Made by a program: the position numbers and the translations under genes
The notes under the pieces: model-generated
What the model was told of the DNA's origin: nothing
What the model saw: only the letters and a program-made list of their open reading frames with translations
Databases searched by the model: none
Shown here: in pieces, positions 24,704 through 33,164 of the stretch
Numbering within the stretch: position 1 is the stretch's first letter
Layout: each line of letters opens with the position of its first letter
Assembly: GCA_019635795.1 (NCBI GenBank)
Contig: JAHBYV010000001.1
Span: forward strand, 224,033 to 288,032
DNA from: Rhizobiaceae bacterium
GTDB taxonomy: Bacteria; Pseudomonadota; Alphaproteobacteria; Rhizobiales; Rhizobiaceae
Reading direction: 5' to 3'
Length of the DNA stretch: 64,000 nucleotides

Positions 24704-25450
24704 TTATGCTGATGATTCGGTCGTTATCGCCTTGACCATTTCCTCAACCGCGCGTCTTGCTCTCTCAAGTGTTTCGCTATCCCGTGCGCGAACGACAAGC
24801 TCGGTCCAAAAGCTGCCTTCCTGGAACTTGGGATAGGAGCCGATGATGGTATCGGGAAAGTCCTTCTGGATTTGGGCAAGCGGCAACCCGATCGTGCCTT
24901 CGCCAAAAGGACAGTGAACTGTCGCAGATAACAGCTTTGTGCCGGTTTCAAGGGTTGGCAGAACGTTGTCCAGCATTGCCTGGAATATTTCTGGCACGCC
25001 AGCCATCACGTGCACATTCTCAATGCGAAAGCCCGGTGCTACCGAGACGGGATTGTCTATATGTACCGCGCCTTTTGGCATTCTCGCCATGCGTTTGCGC
25101 GTGTCGGTGAACTCAATTCCGCGACGGGCATAGCTTTGCGCCATCAGCGCAAGGGCTTTTTCATCATATTCGCATGGCAAGCCAAATGCTGCAGAAACGG
25201 CATCAGCGGTTATGTCGTCATGTGTCGGCCCTATGCCGCCCGTGGTGAACACATATCGGTAGGCAGCGCGCAAGGCGTTTACGGCATTGACGATAGCTGG
25301 TTCCTCATCCGGAACAATTCGAACCTCTTTCAAATCAATTCCGACGGCCGTCATGACGTCGGCCAGATGCCCAATGTTGCGATCCTTGGTCCGACCGGAG
25401 AGAATCTCGTCTCCGATAACAAGCATTGCGGCGGTAATGATCTTGCTCAT
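24704..25450 (-). CDS. CinA-type molybdopterin-binding domain protein (short form)
   Basis: A 248-residue protein with only the N-terminal MoCF/COG1058 domain of CinA. Motifs are VIGDEILSGRTKDRN at the start and FTTGGIGPTHDDIT in the middle. CinA proteins act as ADP-ribose or NMN-recycling pyrophosphatases/deamidases; the C-terminal nicotinamide-nucleotide amidase domain is absent here, so only the pyrophosphatase-like activity could remain. Short forms are common in this order. The gene is followed 70 bp later by gpt. Confidence 0.9.
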   Translation of the reverse strand: MSKIITAAMLVIGDEILSGRTKDRNIGHLADVMTAVGIDLKEVRIVPDEEPAIVNAVNALRAAYRYVFTTGGIGPTHDDITADAVSAAFGLPCEYDEKALALMAQSYARRGIEFTDTRKRMARMPKGAVHIDNPVSVAPGFRIENVHVMAGVPEIFQAMLDNVLPTLETGTKLLSATVHCPFGEGTIGLPLAQIQKDFPDTIIGSYPKFQEGSFWTELVVRARDSETLERARRAVEEMVKAITTESSA

Positions 25451-25577
25451 GGTTCTGCCCTCTTAGGAGAATCCATAGAGGCGAGGAGCGTTACAAGCAA
25501 CGCCCTGAGCAAGTTGGTTCCAGGAGATCATGATGCAGGTCGGCGAACGCAGGCACGAAAGCGCCGACCTTTAGTGG

Positions 25578-25784
25578 CTAGCGACGTTTGGGAGAAATGT
25601 TTTCAAGCATTACCTTACCGTCGCTGGTAAGTGCCCAACCTGTCGCACACATCGTTATAAGTCCGCGATCCTGAAGTTTAAGCAGAAGATGCAAGGTCTC
25701 GCGCGGTTCGATTCCCAGCATCTTTCCTTGTGAGACCTGGGCAAGCAGCGCCTGATCGGACTTGGTCACAACAGCTTCCATCAT
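25578..25784 (-). CDS. Small hypothetical protein, possible winged-helix fold
   Basis: A 68-residue protein that I do not recognise. The ATG-ATG at 25784/25781 is chosen because TGGAGGT lies six bases upstream, a strong ribosome-binding site; the longer frame to 25835 lacks one. The content LLAQVSQGKMLGIEPRETLHLLLKLQDRGLITMCATGWALTSDG looks like a small winged-helix module (two helices, then a beta hairpin after DRGLI). It is flanked by the cinA-like gene on the same strand and the divergent PAP2 gene. Confidence 0.65.
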   Translation of the reverse strand: MMEAVVTKSDQALLAQVSQGKMLGIEPRETLHLLLKLQDRGLITMCATGWALTSDGKVMLENISPKRR

Positions 25785-25937
25785 CGGAATACCTCCAGAC
25801 CCAGCAACGAAATCCTCACATAGAGGTTCCTTCACAATTTGCTGAATGGAGCGCGTTTTTTAATGGCTGTTACCAAAGAGACCGGGAGTGAACTGATAAC
25901 AGAGATTTAATGAGCCTGTTGGTAGCGTAGCGTTCTT

Positions 25938-26900
25938 GTGACAGCGAAGAATGCAATGCTCCTGTTTCCAGCCGAAAGATTGGTACTGGCGATAATCGCA
26001 GTGCTCGTTTGTGCCGATGTGGCTCTCATCAGTCTCGGCAACGCGGCATTTGATTGGGGCGGTTACGCACCACTGGTTGCGATTGGCACCGCGCTGATTG
26101 CCATCGGCTCCATATACCGGAAGAGCGGCCGCAGTCACCCGATTGGCTTGGCAATGATAGCTGCGGGTCTGTACATATTGTTCACGCTCGCAGGTTCGGT
26201 GCTCAATTATGCCTTGTTGCCAGTGGGCGAATTGAAGCTGGACGAAAAGCTTGCCCGCTTCGACGCGCTTATCGGCTATTCATGGCCGGATTTCGTAGGT
26301 TTTCTCGCGCAATACCCGACAGCGTCTCTCATCTTGAAAGTAATCTATATCAGCTCGCTGGTGCAGCTTATGGCTGTGCTAATTCTGCTGGGTTTTGGAG
26401 GGCGAACACAACAATTGCACGAATTCTTGCTGGTAGGGATTGCCGGCGCTCTTCTCGCAATTGGCTTTTGGTCAGTCGCGCCGACAATGGGGCCATCAAT
26501 TCTATATGAGTTGCCTGCCGAGACTCAGGCACGTGTTGGGCTAGTCGTTACCACGGAGTATGGAGACAAGCTGAAGGAGCTTGCTCTCTACGGGCCGCGT
26601 GTAATTACACCTGACGAGACGCTCGGGTTGATCGCATTTCCTTCGTTCCACACGGTCATGGCGCTCATGTCGATCGTCTACGCATGGCCCTTGCGTGGCC
26701 TTCGGCTCCTTTTCCTGACTGTGAATACTCTAATGGTGCCAGCCATCCTTGCGCATGGTGGACACCATCTTGTCGATCTTTTCGCCGGTGTGCTGGTGTT
26801 CTGCATCGCGCTTTATGTCGTCAGGCGATCTCGCAGCTTCTGGGCACTCGACGCCGCAAGGCGACGTAGCCCTGCGGCGGCTTTGCGGAACAATCCCTAA
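25938..26900 (+). CDS. PAP2-family membrane phosphatase
   Basis: A polytopic membrane protein of up to 320 residues with PAP2 (phosphatidic acid phosphatase type 2) motifs near the C-terminus: IAFPSFHTVMAL and AHGGHHLVDLFAG carry the catalytic histidines, in the Aur1/Ipt1-like variant. At least six hydrophobic segments are visible. It probably dephosphorylates a lipid phosphate or moves a phospho-alcohol between lipids. The start is uncertain: GTG at 25938 or ATG at 25956. It stands alone, upstream of the formaldehyde operon. Confidence 0.82.
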   Translation: MTAKNAMLLFPAERLVLAIIAVLVCADVALISLGNAAFDWGGYAPLVAIGTALIAIGSIYRKSGRSHPIGLAMIAAGLYILFTLAGSVLNYALLPVGELKLDEKLARFDALIGYSWPDFVGFLAQYPTASLILKVIYISSLVQLMAVLILLGFGGRTQQLHEFLLVGIAGALLAIGFWSVAPTMGPSILYELPAETQARVGLVVTTEYGDKLKELALYGPRVITPDETLGLIAFPSFHTVMALMSIVYAWPLRGLRLLFLTVNTLMVPAILAHGGHHLVDLFAGVLVFCIALYVVRRSRSFWALDAARRRSPAAALRNNP

Positions 26901-26944
26901 GTTCGAATTCAGAAAATGAACTGAACGCGGATTTGTGAACTTTC

Positions 26945-26981
26945 CCTTTTGCGGATACTCCCCTATAGTATCCGCAAAAGG
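26945..26981. promoter_or_regulatory. FrmR operator (perfect 15-bp inverted repeat)
   Basis: CCTTTTGCGGATACT (26945-26959) and AGTATCCGCAAAAGG (26967-26981) are exact reverse complements separated by CCCCTAT. The centre, ATACT-CCCC-TATAGTAT, has the C-tract flanked by ATACT/AGTAT expected of FrmR/RcnR-type operators. It ends 11 bp before the frmR start codon. Confidence 0.82.
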
Positions 26982-26992
26982 ACAGGGTTCTG

Positions 26993-27283
26993 ATGCCGCA
27001 TACTCCGGAGGAAAAGAAACGCGCGATCACCCGTTTGAGGCGCATCAAGGGGCAGGCAGAGGCGCTTGAGCGCGCGGTGGAGGCTGGCGAGGATTGCGGA
27101 TCGTTACTCCAGCAGATCGCAGCTCTCAGGGGGGCGGCAACCGGCCTGATGGCGGAAGTTTTGGAGTCTCATATGCGCGAGACCTTTGGCGACGGCATAA
27201 AGGATGGGACGCACAGAAACGTGAGCGATACCGAAGCCGAAATCGAGACGATCATGAAAATCCTGCGCACCTATTTGAAATAG
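26993..27283 (+). CDS. frmR: Formaldehyde-responsive repressor FrmR (CsoR/RcnR family)
   Basis: A 96-residue all-helical repressor. In characterised FrmR, formaldehyde crosslinks Pro2 of one subunit to Cys35 of another. Both residues are present here (MPHTPEE start; Cys35 in AGEDCGSLL), and His60 is also kept, while the second CsoR cysteine is not. This supports formaldehyde rather than copper or nickel sensing. It is the first gene of the frmR-frmA-fghA operon and sits directly after a perfect inverted-repeat operator. The gap to frmA is 39 bp. Confidence 0.93.
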   Translation: MPHTPEEKKRAITRLRRIKGQAEALERAVEAGEDCGSLLQQIAALRGAATGLMAEVLESHMRETFGDGIKDGTHRNVSDTEAEIETIMKILRTYLK

Positions 27284-27322
27284 GCGGCAGGGCAGGAAAC
27301 ACACGAAAGGGAAGATTGAGCC

Positions 27323-28435
27323 ATGAAATCACGCGCCGCTGTAGCATGGGAGGCAAATAAGCCGCTGACAATCGAAACCGTAGAGATTGGCGGACCAAAG
27401 GCCGGTGAAGTTCTTGTCGAGATCATGGCAACGGGCGTCTGCCACACTGACGCATACACACTTTCGGGCCTCGATTCAGAAGGCAAGTTTCCGGCAATCC
27501 TCGGTCATGAAGGAGCCGGAATTGTTCGGGAAGTCGGCGCGGGCGTTACGTCAGTGAAGCCCGGAGACCATGTAATTCCGCTATACACGCCCGAGTGCCG
27601 CCAGTGCAAAACGTGCCTGTCGCAGCGCTCAAACCTGTGCACTGCCATCCGCGCAACACAAGGGCAGGGGCTTATGCCAGACCGCACAAGCCGCTTCTCC
27701 TGCGACGGCGGCGAAGTGTTCCACTATATGGGCTGCTCGACATTCTCCAACTTCACCGTCCTTCCCGAAATAGCGGTTGCCAAAGTTCGTGAGGATGCGC
27801 CGTTTGACAAGATTTGCTACATCGGCTGCGGGGTAACGACCGGAATCGGTGCAGTTATTTACACGGCCAAAGTGCGCCCCGGTTCCAACGTTGTGGTTTT
27901 CGGCCTGGGCGGTATTGGCCTCAACGTTATTCAGGGTGCGCGCATGGTCGGAGCCGACAAGATCATCGGTGTCGATATCAACCCAGCTAAAGTCGAAATG
28001 GCCCGGAAGTTCGGCATGACCGATTTCATTAATCCGCGCGAGATCGGCAACGATAAGGTCGTTCAGGCCATCCAGGACCTCACGGATGGCGGCGCGGACT
28101 ATTCTTTCGACGCAACCGGCAACACTGACGTCATGCGGCAGGCGCTTGAGTGCTGCCATCGCGGCTGGGGCGAATCCATTATCATCGGCGTTGCCGAGGC
28201 GGGCAAGGAAATTGCTACGCGCCCATTCCAGCTTGTGACCGGCCGGGTGTGGAAAGGCACCGCATTTGGCGGCGCGCGTGGTCGTACCGATGTGCCGAAG
28301 ATCGTGGATTGGTACATGAACGGCAAGATCAATATCGATGACCTGATCACGCACACCATGCCGCTCGATGAAATCAATACAGCGTTCGACTTGATGCACG
28401 AAGGCAAGTCGATTCGCTCAGTCGTGGTTTTTTAA
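27323..28435 (+). CDS. frmA: S-(hydroxymethyl)glutathione dehydrogenase / class III alcohol dehydrogenase
   Basis: A 370-residue zinc enzyme that oxidises S-hydroxymethylglutathione, formed from formaldehyde and glutathione, to S-formylglutathione with NAD+; it can also reduce S-nitrosoglutathione. Features: catalytic zinc site ATGVCHTD and GHEGAGIV, structural zinc cysteines in [17 protein letters not shown], and the NAD-binding [18 protein letters not shown]. Length matches the family. The second gene in the operon, under FrmR control, followed 79 bp later by fghA. Confidence 0.96.
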   Translation: MKSRAAVAWEANKPLTIETVEIGGPKAGEVLVEIMATGVCHTDAYTLSGLDSEGKFPAILGHEGAGIVREVGAGVTSVKPGDHVIPLYTPECRQCKTCLSQRSNLCTAIRATQGQGLMPDRTSRFSCDGGEVFHYMGCSTFSNFTVLPEIAVAKVREDAPFDKICYIGCGVTTGIGAVIYTAKVRPGSNVVVFGLGGIGLNVIQGARMVGADKIIGVDINPAKVEMARKFGMTDFINPREIGNDKVVQAIQDLTDGGADYSFDATGNTDVMRQALECCHRGWGESIIIGVAEAGKEIATRPFQLVTGRVWKGTAFGGARGRTDVPKIVDWYMNGKINIDDLITHTMPLDEINTAFDLMHEGKSIRSVVVF

Positions 28436-28514
28436 TCGCGAGTTGTTGCTTACGGGTGCAGGAGCGCCTCCGCGCTCCTCGCCAAACCATTCATCCCATT
28501 TTCGAGTGATTTTC

Positions 28515-29351
28515 ATGGAAACAATCTCTGCCGCGAAAAGCTTTGGCGGAACGCAGGGTGTCTATCGGCACAAAAGCGAAGCCTGCAATTGCGATATGGT
28601 GTTTGCCCTGTTTATGCCTCCTAAGGCCGCGCAAGAGCGGGTTCCGCTGCTTTGGTTTCTCTCCGGTCTCACCTGCACGCATCAGAATGTGATGGATAAG
28701 GGCGAGTATCGGCGGCTTGCGGCCGAGCTTGGCATTGCCGTGATTTGTCCCGACACAAGTCCTCGTGGCGATGATGTGCCGGATGAGCCGGAAAACTGGC
28801 AGTTTGGCAAAGGGGCAGGCTTCTATCTCGACGCCACACAGGCACCATTCAACCGCAACTATCGCATGGCTACATATATTGCCGAAGAACTGCCATTGCT
28901 GGTGGGTCAGAACTTCGCGCTGGACATGGATAGGCAGTCCATATGCGGCCATTCCATGGGCGGCCACGGTGCAATCACGATCGCGTTGCGCAATCCGGGG
29001 CGGTATCGGTCTGTTTCCGCCTTTGCGCCGATCGCGCAGCCTTCAACTGCGGGATGGTCGCGCCCTGCCTTTGAAAAATATCTTGGTGCGGACGAGTCTG
29101 CATGGCGCACTTACGATTCCACTCTGCTGATAGAGGATGGCTACAGGCTGCCCGAACTTCTAATCGACCAGGGAACCGCAGATGGCTTTCTGGATGACGG
29201 CTTGCGGCCACATCTGCTTCAGGAAGCTTGCAGCAAGGCCAATATCCCGCTCACGCTGAATATGCGCGACGGGTATGACCACTCCTATTTCTTTATCTCC
29301 ACATTCATCGATGACCATCTGCGTTGGCATGGCGAACGCCTGAGGAAATAG
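28515..29351 (+). CDS. fghA: S-formylglutathione hydrolase
   Basis: A 278-residue alpha/beta-hydrolase that splits S-formylglutathione to formate and glutathione, the last step of glutathione-dependent formaldehyde removal. The nucleophile Ser is in CGHSMGGHGA; LLIDQGTADGFL carries the Asp and GYDHSYFF the His of the triad. ATG at 28515 (METISAAKSFGG) is the correct start by family; the open frame back to 28443 reads non-conserved sequence. It completes the frmR-frmA-fghA operon. Confidence 0.94.
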   Translation: METISAAKSFGGTQGVYRHKSEACNCDMVFALFMPPKAAQERVPLLWFLSGLTCTHQNVMDKGEYRRLAAELGIAVICPDTSPRGDDVPDEPENWQFGKGAGFYLDATQAPFNRNYRMATYIAEELPLLVGQNFALDMDRQSICGHSMGGHGAITIALRNPGRYRSVSAFAPIAQPSTAGWSRPAFEKYLGADESAWRTYDSTLLIEDGYRLPELLIDQGTADGFLDDGLRPHLLQEACSKANIPLTLNMRDGYDHSYFFISTFIDDHLRWHGERLRK

Positions 29352-29504
29352 TCTGCAAACGCGTGTTCGGGAGATGGGCAACAGAATCAGAATCACGAAA
29401 GCTCAGCCTGCGGACTCAGGCAGGTATATTAAAGTATATTTACTGTCGGTAACTGGCAAAATTGTAAGCCATTTAAATCGATATTATACATAATCGGGAA
29501 ATAT

Positions 29505-29605
29505 ATAGGTTGCCCTTACGGAAACTTGACACTAAGGTGTTCGTACTCCGTAAATTTGACCACAGTCTCTAGTGCTCGCCCTGACTATAGTCAGGGCATT
29601 TTTCT
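29505..29605 (+). ncRNA. Candidate small RNA ending in a strong terminator
   Basis: Between fghA and a minus-strand membrane-protein gene, the plus strand can fold into two stems: TTACGGA (29516-29522) with TCCGTAA (29547-29553), then the terminator at 29578-29597. The segment is preceded by AT-rich sequence (AAATATATAGG) that could supply a promoter. No open frame fits. The 5' end is a guess; the alternative is that the terminator simply ends the fghA transcript. Confidence 0.35.
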
Positions 29606-29606
29606 T
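29578..29606 (+). terminator. Rho-independent terminator
   Basis: GCCCTGACTATAGTCAGGGC is a perfect 20-base palindrome immediately followed by ATTTTTCTTTT on the plus strand. The minus-strand side has no T-run, so it acts on plus-strand transcripts: fghA read-through or a small RNA. Confidence 0.85.
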
Positions 29607-29632
29607 TTGTATATGTGCTGGTTTTCAAGCGC

Positions 29633-29890
29633 CTATCGTTGGCAGGCCTTCAACAAACCATTCAAAGCGAGCCCAATTTCAGCAAGCGTACCAAGCGCAA
29701 TCGCAGCTAAGAGCCCATACATTCCCCGATCTATCATTTTGCCCGGGGTGCTTCCATAGCGCTGCCTGAAAGCCTCAATTTGTTCGACGTTCTCAGCTAT
29801 GAAACCGAAGGTGAGACCCGATGCGAAGCTGAGGGCGGATAGAACTAGAATCAGAACGGCAGTTATCTTGGCGATTCGGCAGAACAGCAT
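29633..29890 (-). CDS. Small two-helix membrane protein, hypothetical
   Basis: An 85-residue protein with two hydrophobic segments: residues about 6-30 (AKITAVLILVLSALSFASGL) and about 58-78 (GLLAAIALGTLAEIGLAL), joined by a polar stretch with QIEAFRQRYGSTPGKM. I recognise no family. It stands alone on the minus strand between fghA and tRNA-Asn. The coding call rests on its coherent two-TM layout and ATG start; it could still be a chance frame. Confidence 0.55.
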   Translation of the reverse strand: MLFCRIAKITAVLILVLSALSFASGLTFGFIAENVEQIEAFRQRYGSTPGKMIDRGMYGLLAAIALGTLAEIGLALNGLLKACQR

Positions 29891-30008
29891 TTTGATTTCT
29901 CAAGGTTGGATGAATCGCATCCTCGATCAACGCGCAACTTACCCAAAATATCTGTATCCAAACCAAAGCGGCAGATTTAGATACAATGCCAAGCGTTTTC
30001 GAGAAAAG

Positions 30009-30083
30009 TGGCTCCCCGGGCCGGATTCGAACCAGCGACCAACCGGTTAACAGCCGGTTGCTCTACCGCTGAGCTACCGGGGA
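30009..30083 (-). tRNA. tRNA-Asn (anticodon GTT), CCA encoded
   Basis: The minus strand gives a full cloverleaf: acceptor TCCCCGG paired with CCGGGGA, D-arm GCTC...GAGC, anticodon stem ACCGG/CCGGT with loop CTGTTAA, T-arm GCTGG-TTCGAAT-CCGGC, discriminator G and genomic CCA (30009-30011). Confidence 0.95.
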
Positions 30084-30234
30084 ACAGTGCTCATGTCTTG
30101 CGGCGCTGCCTATAGCAAAGAGTTTTCGTATTTGAAAAGGACCTAAAACAACTTTTTTTTCGCTCGTGACTTTCTCCACAGGCAGGAGCATATGTGTGGA
30201 AACTTCAGGCAAGCCTAAAAAAGCAGTACGAAAC

Positions 30235-30558
30235 ATGAAGAATCAGCAGGATCACGTAATACATGAACAGAAACCGGCGCCCCGGGTGATTCGGCTTTTC
30301 GGGAAAGAAATCCCTCTGCCTCAGTCTCGTGGACTGCGAATCGCGATCGGCGTTGGCCTGTGCTTTCTTGGCCTGCTGGGGTTCTTGCCGGTGCTGGGCT
30401 TTTGGATGATTCCACTCGGAATCCTCGTTCTTTCCTATGAATTTGCAATGGTAAGGCGGTTTAGACGGCGTTTGATCGTATGGTGGGAACGCCGTCGAAG
30501 GCGTGGTGCGGCGGTCGGGCAGGCAAAAACCGACAAGTCGCTGAGTGACAGAGTTTAA
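30235..30558 (+). CDS. Small membrane protein resembling the PGPGW family
   Basis: A 107-residue protein with a hydrophobic core of two closely spaced helices (IGVGLCFLGLLGFLPVLGFW then MIPLGILVLSYEFAM) followed by a very basic tail (RRFRRRLIVWWERRRRRG). The layout, with a Pro-Gly turn between the helices and YEFAMVRRFRRRL after them, recalls the PGPGW putative transmembrane family. Function unknown. ATG at 30235 is preferred; upstream codons to 30166 are not convincing. It lies between two tRNA genes. Confidence 0.7.
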   Translation: MKNQQDHVIHEQKPAPRVIRLFGKEIPLPQSRGLRIAIGVGLCFLGLLGFLPVLGFWMIPLGILVLSYEFAMVRRFRRRLIVWWERRRRRGAAVGQAKTDKSLSDRV

Positions 30559-30649
30559 GAAAGCCGAAACATTTCGATGAGGAAGTTCCCTGTGTGACTT
30601 GACGCCCAATTAGACGCCACTTAAGAGCCTGATGTGCAAATCGCGCTGA

Positions 30650-30723
30650 GGCCTCGTGGCGGAATGGTTACGCAGAGGACTGCAAATCCTTGTATCCCGG
30701 TTCGATTCCGGGCGAGGCCTCCA
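30650..30723 (+). tRNA. tRNA-Cys (anticodon GCA), CCA encoded
   Basis: Acceptor GGCCTCG pairs with CGAGGCC, anticodon loop CTGCAAA sits in stem AGGA/TCCT, T-arm CCCGG-TTCGATT-CCGGG, discriminator T and genomic CCA at 30721-30723. Confidence 0.95.
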
Positions 30724-30796
30724 GAGATGCACGGTGGGTATCAACCGTAGTCTTGGCAGAACGGCTGCCAGGCGAAATGAGATAGGCCGTTTGGGC

Positions 30797-31468
30797 ATGA
30801 ACATCGATTACAGCGGGCAGCGCGTAAAGATGGTGGATGGCCAGGTGCGAACCACCGATGTAACCGATCTGGCGATATTGGACGCTCTTCTGGAGATTCC
30901 TCGTGAAGAGTTTGTTCCGGAAAAGAGCAGGGCACTTGCCTATACCGATGAGGATATCGAACTGAAGCGTGCACCAGGCCAGGCTGGACGCTTTCTGATG
31001 GAATCATCTCCATTCGCAAAACTGCTGCAGCTTGCAGAAATCGGGAAGTCAGACGTTGTTCTGGATATTGGCTGCGCCACTGGATATTCGGCTGCCGTTC
31101 TGTCGCGCCTTTCAGGGCAAGTCATCGCTCTGGAGAGCGACCCGGAATTGGCAAAGCATGCGGCGGAAACTCTCGGGACCTTGGGTTGTGATAACGTAGC
31201 AGTCGTTGAAGGGAACTTGCGCGATGGTTATCCTGCCGAAGCGCCTTATGATGTAATTGTGATTGAGGGGGCGGTTTCTTCTGTCCCCGAAACTCTTGTA
31301 GACCAGATTAAAGAGGGCGGTCGTCTGGTTGCTGTGGAGGGATATGGAAACGCAGGAAAGGCACGCGTTTACCTTAAGACGGGCGGCAAAGTAACGGGTA
31401 GGTATGCGTTTAATGCGGCAATAAAGCCACTTCCTGGCTTTGAAATTGCGCGCGGTTTTGAATTTTAA
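30797..31468 (+). CDS. Protein-L-isoaspartate O-methyltransferase family protein
   Basis: A 223-residue member of the Pcm family with SAM motif VLDIGCATGYSAAVLSRL. True Pcm uses SAM to methylate isoaspartyl residues for repair, but a second and more canonical Pcm is encoded at 59966 beside surE. This copy begins IDYSGQRVKMVDGQVRTTDV and precedes the tolC gene, the arrangement seen in related genomes. Its substrate may therefore differ. Start ATG 30797; upstream sequence to 30656 is tRNA-Cys. The gap to the GTG of tolC is 74 bp. Confidence 0.85.
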   Translation: MNIDYSGQRVKMVDGQVRTTDVTDLAILDALLEIPREEFVPEKSRALAYTDEDIELKRAPGQAGRFLMESSPFAKLLQLAEIGKSDVVLDIGCATGYSAAVLSRLSGQVIALESDPELAKHAAETLGTLGCDNVAVVEGNLRDGYPAEAPYDVIVIEGAVSSVPETLVDQIKEGGRLVAVEGYGNAGKARVYLKTGGKVTGRYAFNAAIKPLPGFEIARGFEF

Positions 31469-31542
31469 CCTGTTTCTGTTGCATAATTAGCCGTGTCGTG
31501 TTGCCTTCGCGAACCGCGCTTGTAAATGAGGGGTCGATCTCG

Positions 31543-32940
31543 GTGTCGATAAGAAAAAAGCTATTTGCGACTGTGCTCGCATTCTCTACTGCGCTGGCTT
31601 CGCCCGCCTTCGCAGAAACAATTACCAGTGCGCTGGCGAAAGCCTATCAGTACAACTCTTCGCTCAATTCGGCTCGCGCTGATGTTCGCGTGACGGATGA
31701 AAACGTTCCGCTGGCCAAATCTGGCTACCGGCCACAGATTTCTGGTAGCGCCAGCTATACATTGAGCAACAATCGAATTGATCGCTTGCGCGCTTCCGGT
31801 TACCGCAAGTCGGAATCGCAGAGCGGAAGCGTTGGCGTCGAATTGCGCCAGATGATTTTCGATGGCTTTCAGACGCGGAACAATGTTGCAGCCGCTGTGG
31901 CGCAAGTCCGGGCAGCAAACCAGAGTTTGCGGAACACGGAGCAAACGACGCTGTTCAATGCGGCGCAGGCCTATATGGATGTCATTCGTGACCGGCAGGT
32001 CGCAGCATTGACTCAACAAAACCTCGCCTTCCTTGATGAGCAGGTTCGGGCAGCAAAATCCCGTTTTGAAGTTGGGGAAGGTACCCGCACAGACGTTGCG
32101 CAGGCAGAAGCCTCTCGTGCCAACGCAGTCGCGATGCTTAGCGGCTCTCGTGCAAACATTGCGCGCAGTTCCGCAAACTACCGCGAGTATATTGGCGATG
32201 ATCCGGGCAAGCTTTCTCCGGCGTCGCCGCTCAGCAAGTTGCTGCCGAAATCACTCGAAAGTGCAATCGCGGCAGCCTTGGACGAGCACCCGGCTATTCA
32301 GGCCAGCAAGCATCTGGTTGACGCTGCAGATTACGGAGTAAAGTCGGCCGAGGGCGCGATCCTTCCTCAGCTTAATCTGTTTGCAGGTGTTAGCCGTGAT
32401 TATTCCGGCTCTGAGGTCGACGGCAATGAAAGTGGCCAGAATACGTGGTCGCGCAGTGCGCAGATCGGTGCTCAATTGTCGATCCCGATATACCAGGGCG
32501 GGCGTACGTCAGCAGCGGTACGCCAAGCCAAGGAAAGCTTGGGCAAGGCACGGATTGATGTTGATGTGAATCGTGACACGGTGCGCAACGCCGTTGCATC
32601 GGCATGGGCGAGCTATGTTTCCGCAACTGAGGGCGTTCGTGCCCAGCGCGCGGTGGCCGAGGCCGCTCGACTCGCGCTGAATGGCGTTATTGAAGAGCGC
32701 AATGTCGGTCAGCGCACAACGCTGGACGTTCTCGACGCTCAGGCAGACGTTATTGAAGCGCAGATCAACCTCGTTAGCGATGAGCATGATGTAGTTGTCG
32801 CGTCCTATGCAATCCTGTCCGCTATGGGGCGTTTAACGGCCAAGAATCTCGGCCTCAATGTTGCCGAGTATGATCCGCAGGAGCACTATCGTGCGGTCAA
32901 GGATAAGTGGATCGGCCTGCGTACACCTGACGGTCGCTGA
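31543..32940 (+). CDS. tolC: TolC-family outer membrane efflux channel
   Basis: A 465-residue outer membrane protein that forms the trimeric exit duct for type I secretion and RND/MFS drug efflux. A signal peptide is present (start SIRKKLFATVLAFSTALASP, cut near AFAET). Two related halves contain the usual coiled-coil helices; landmarks are AQAYMDVIRDRQV and VGQRTTLDVLDAQADVIEAQ. Closest by length and context to the BepC-type TolC of Brucella. GTG at 31543 is preferred, with GAGGGG about nine bases upstream; the GTG at 31498 would add fifteen residues before the signal peptide. Confidence 0.92.
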   Translation: MSIRKKLFATVLAFSTALASPAFAETITSALAKAYQYNSSLNSARADVRVTDENVPLAKSGYRPQISGSASYTLSNNRIDRLRASGYRKSESQSGSVGVELRQMIFDGFQTRNNVAAAVAQVRAANQSLRNTEQTTLFNAAQAYMDVIRDRQVAALTQQNLAFLDEQVRAAKSRFEVGEGTRTDVAQAEASRANAVAMLSGSRANIARSSANYREYIGDDPGKLSPASPLSKLLPKSLESAIAAALDEHPAIQASKHLVDAADYGVKSAEGAILPQLNLFAGVSRDYSGSEVDGNESGQNTWSRSAQIGAQLSIPIYQGGRTSAAVRQAKESLGKARIDVDVNRDTVRNAVASAWASYVSATEGVRAQRAVAEAARLALNGVIEERNVGQRTTLDVLDAQADVIEAQINLVSDEHDVVVASYAILSAMGRLTAKNLGLNVAEYDPQEHYRAVKDKWIGLRTPDGR

Positions 32941-32985
32941 CAATAATTTCTACGCTCCGATTCTGGCGCGTGTACAATCCAATGA

Positions 32986-33018
32986 GCCATGTCGCGGTTG
33001 CCGCGACATGGCTTTTTT
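32986..33018 (+). terminator. Rho-independent terminator of tolC
   Basis: GCCATGTCGCGG and CCGCGACATGGC form a perfect 12-bp stem with loop TTG, followed by TTTTTT, 45 bp past the tolC stop. Confidence 0.93.
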
Positions 33019-33164
33019 AATTTTTGAACGCCTTGGGTCGATCGAAGCTTGTTGATATTAGTAAATACAAGATGTTGTAGATTCTAACTCGGCCTCTGGT
33101 CAGCTACGCTAGTAATTGATGATTCGGCCCGCTAAACGTTGCTGAAACCAGACAGGCATTGAAT

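Noticed and set aside
28443-28514. N-terminal extension of fghA
   Set aside because: The family N-terminus begins at the ATG at 28515. The upstream codons lack conservation and a better ribosome-binding site.
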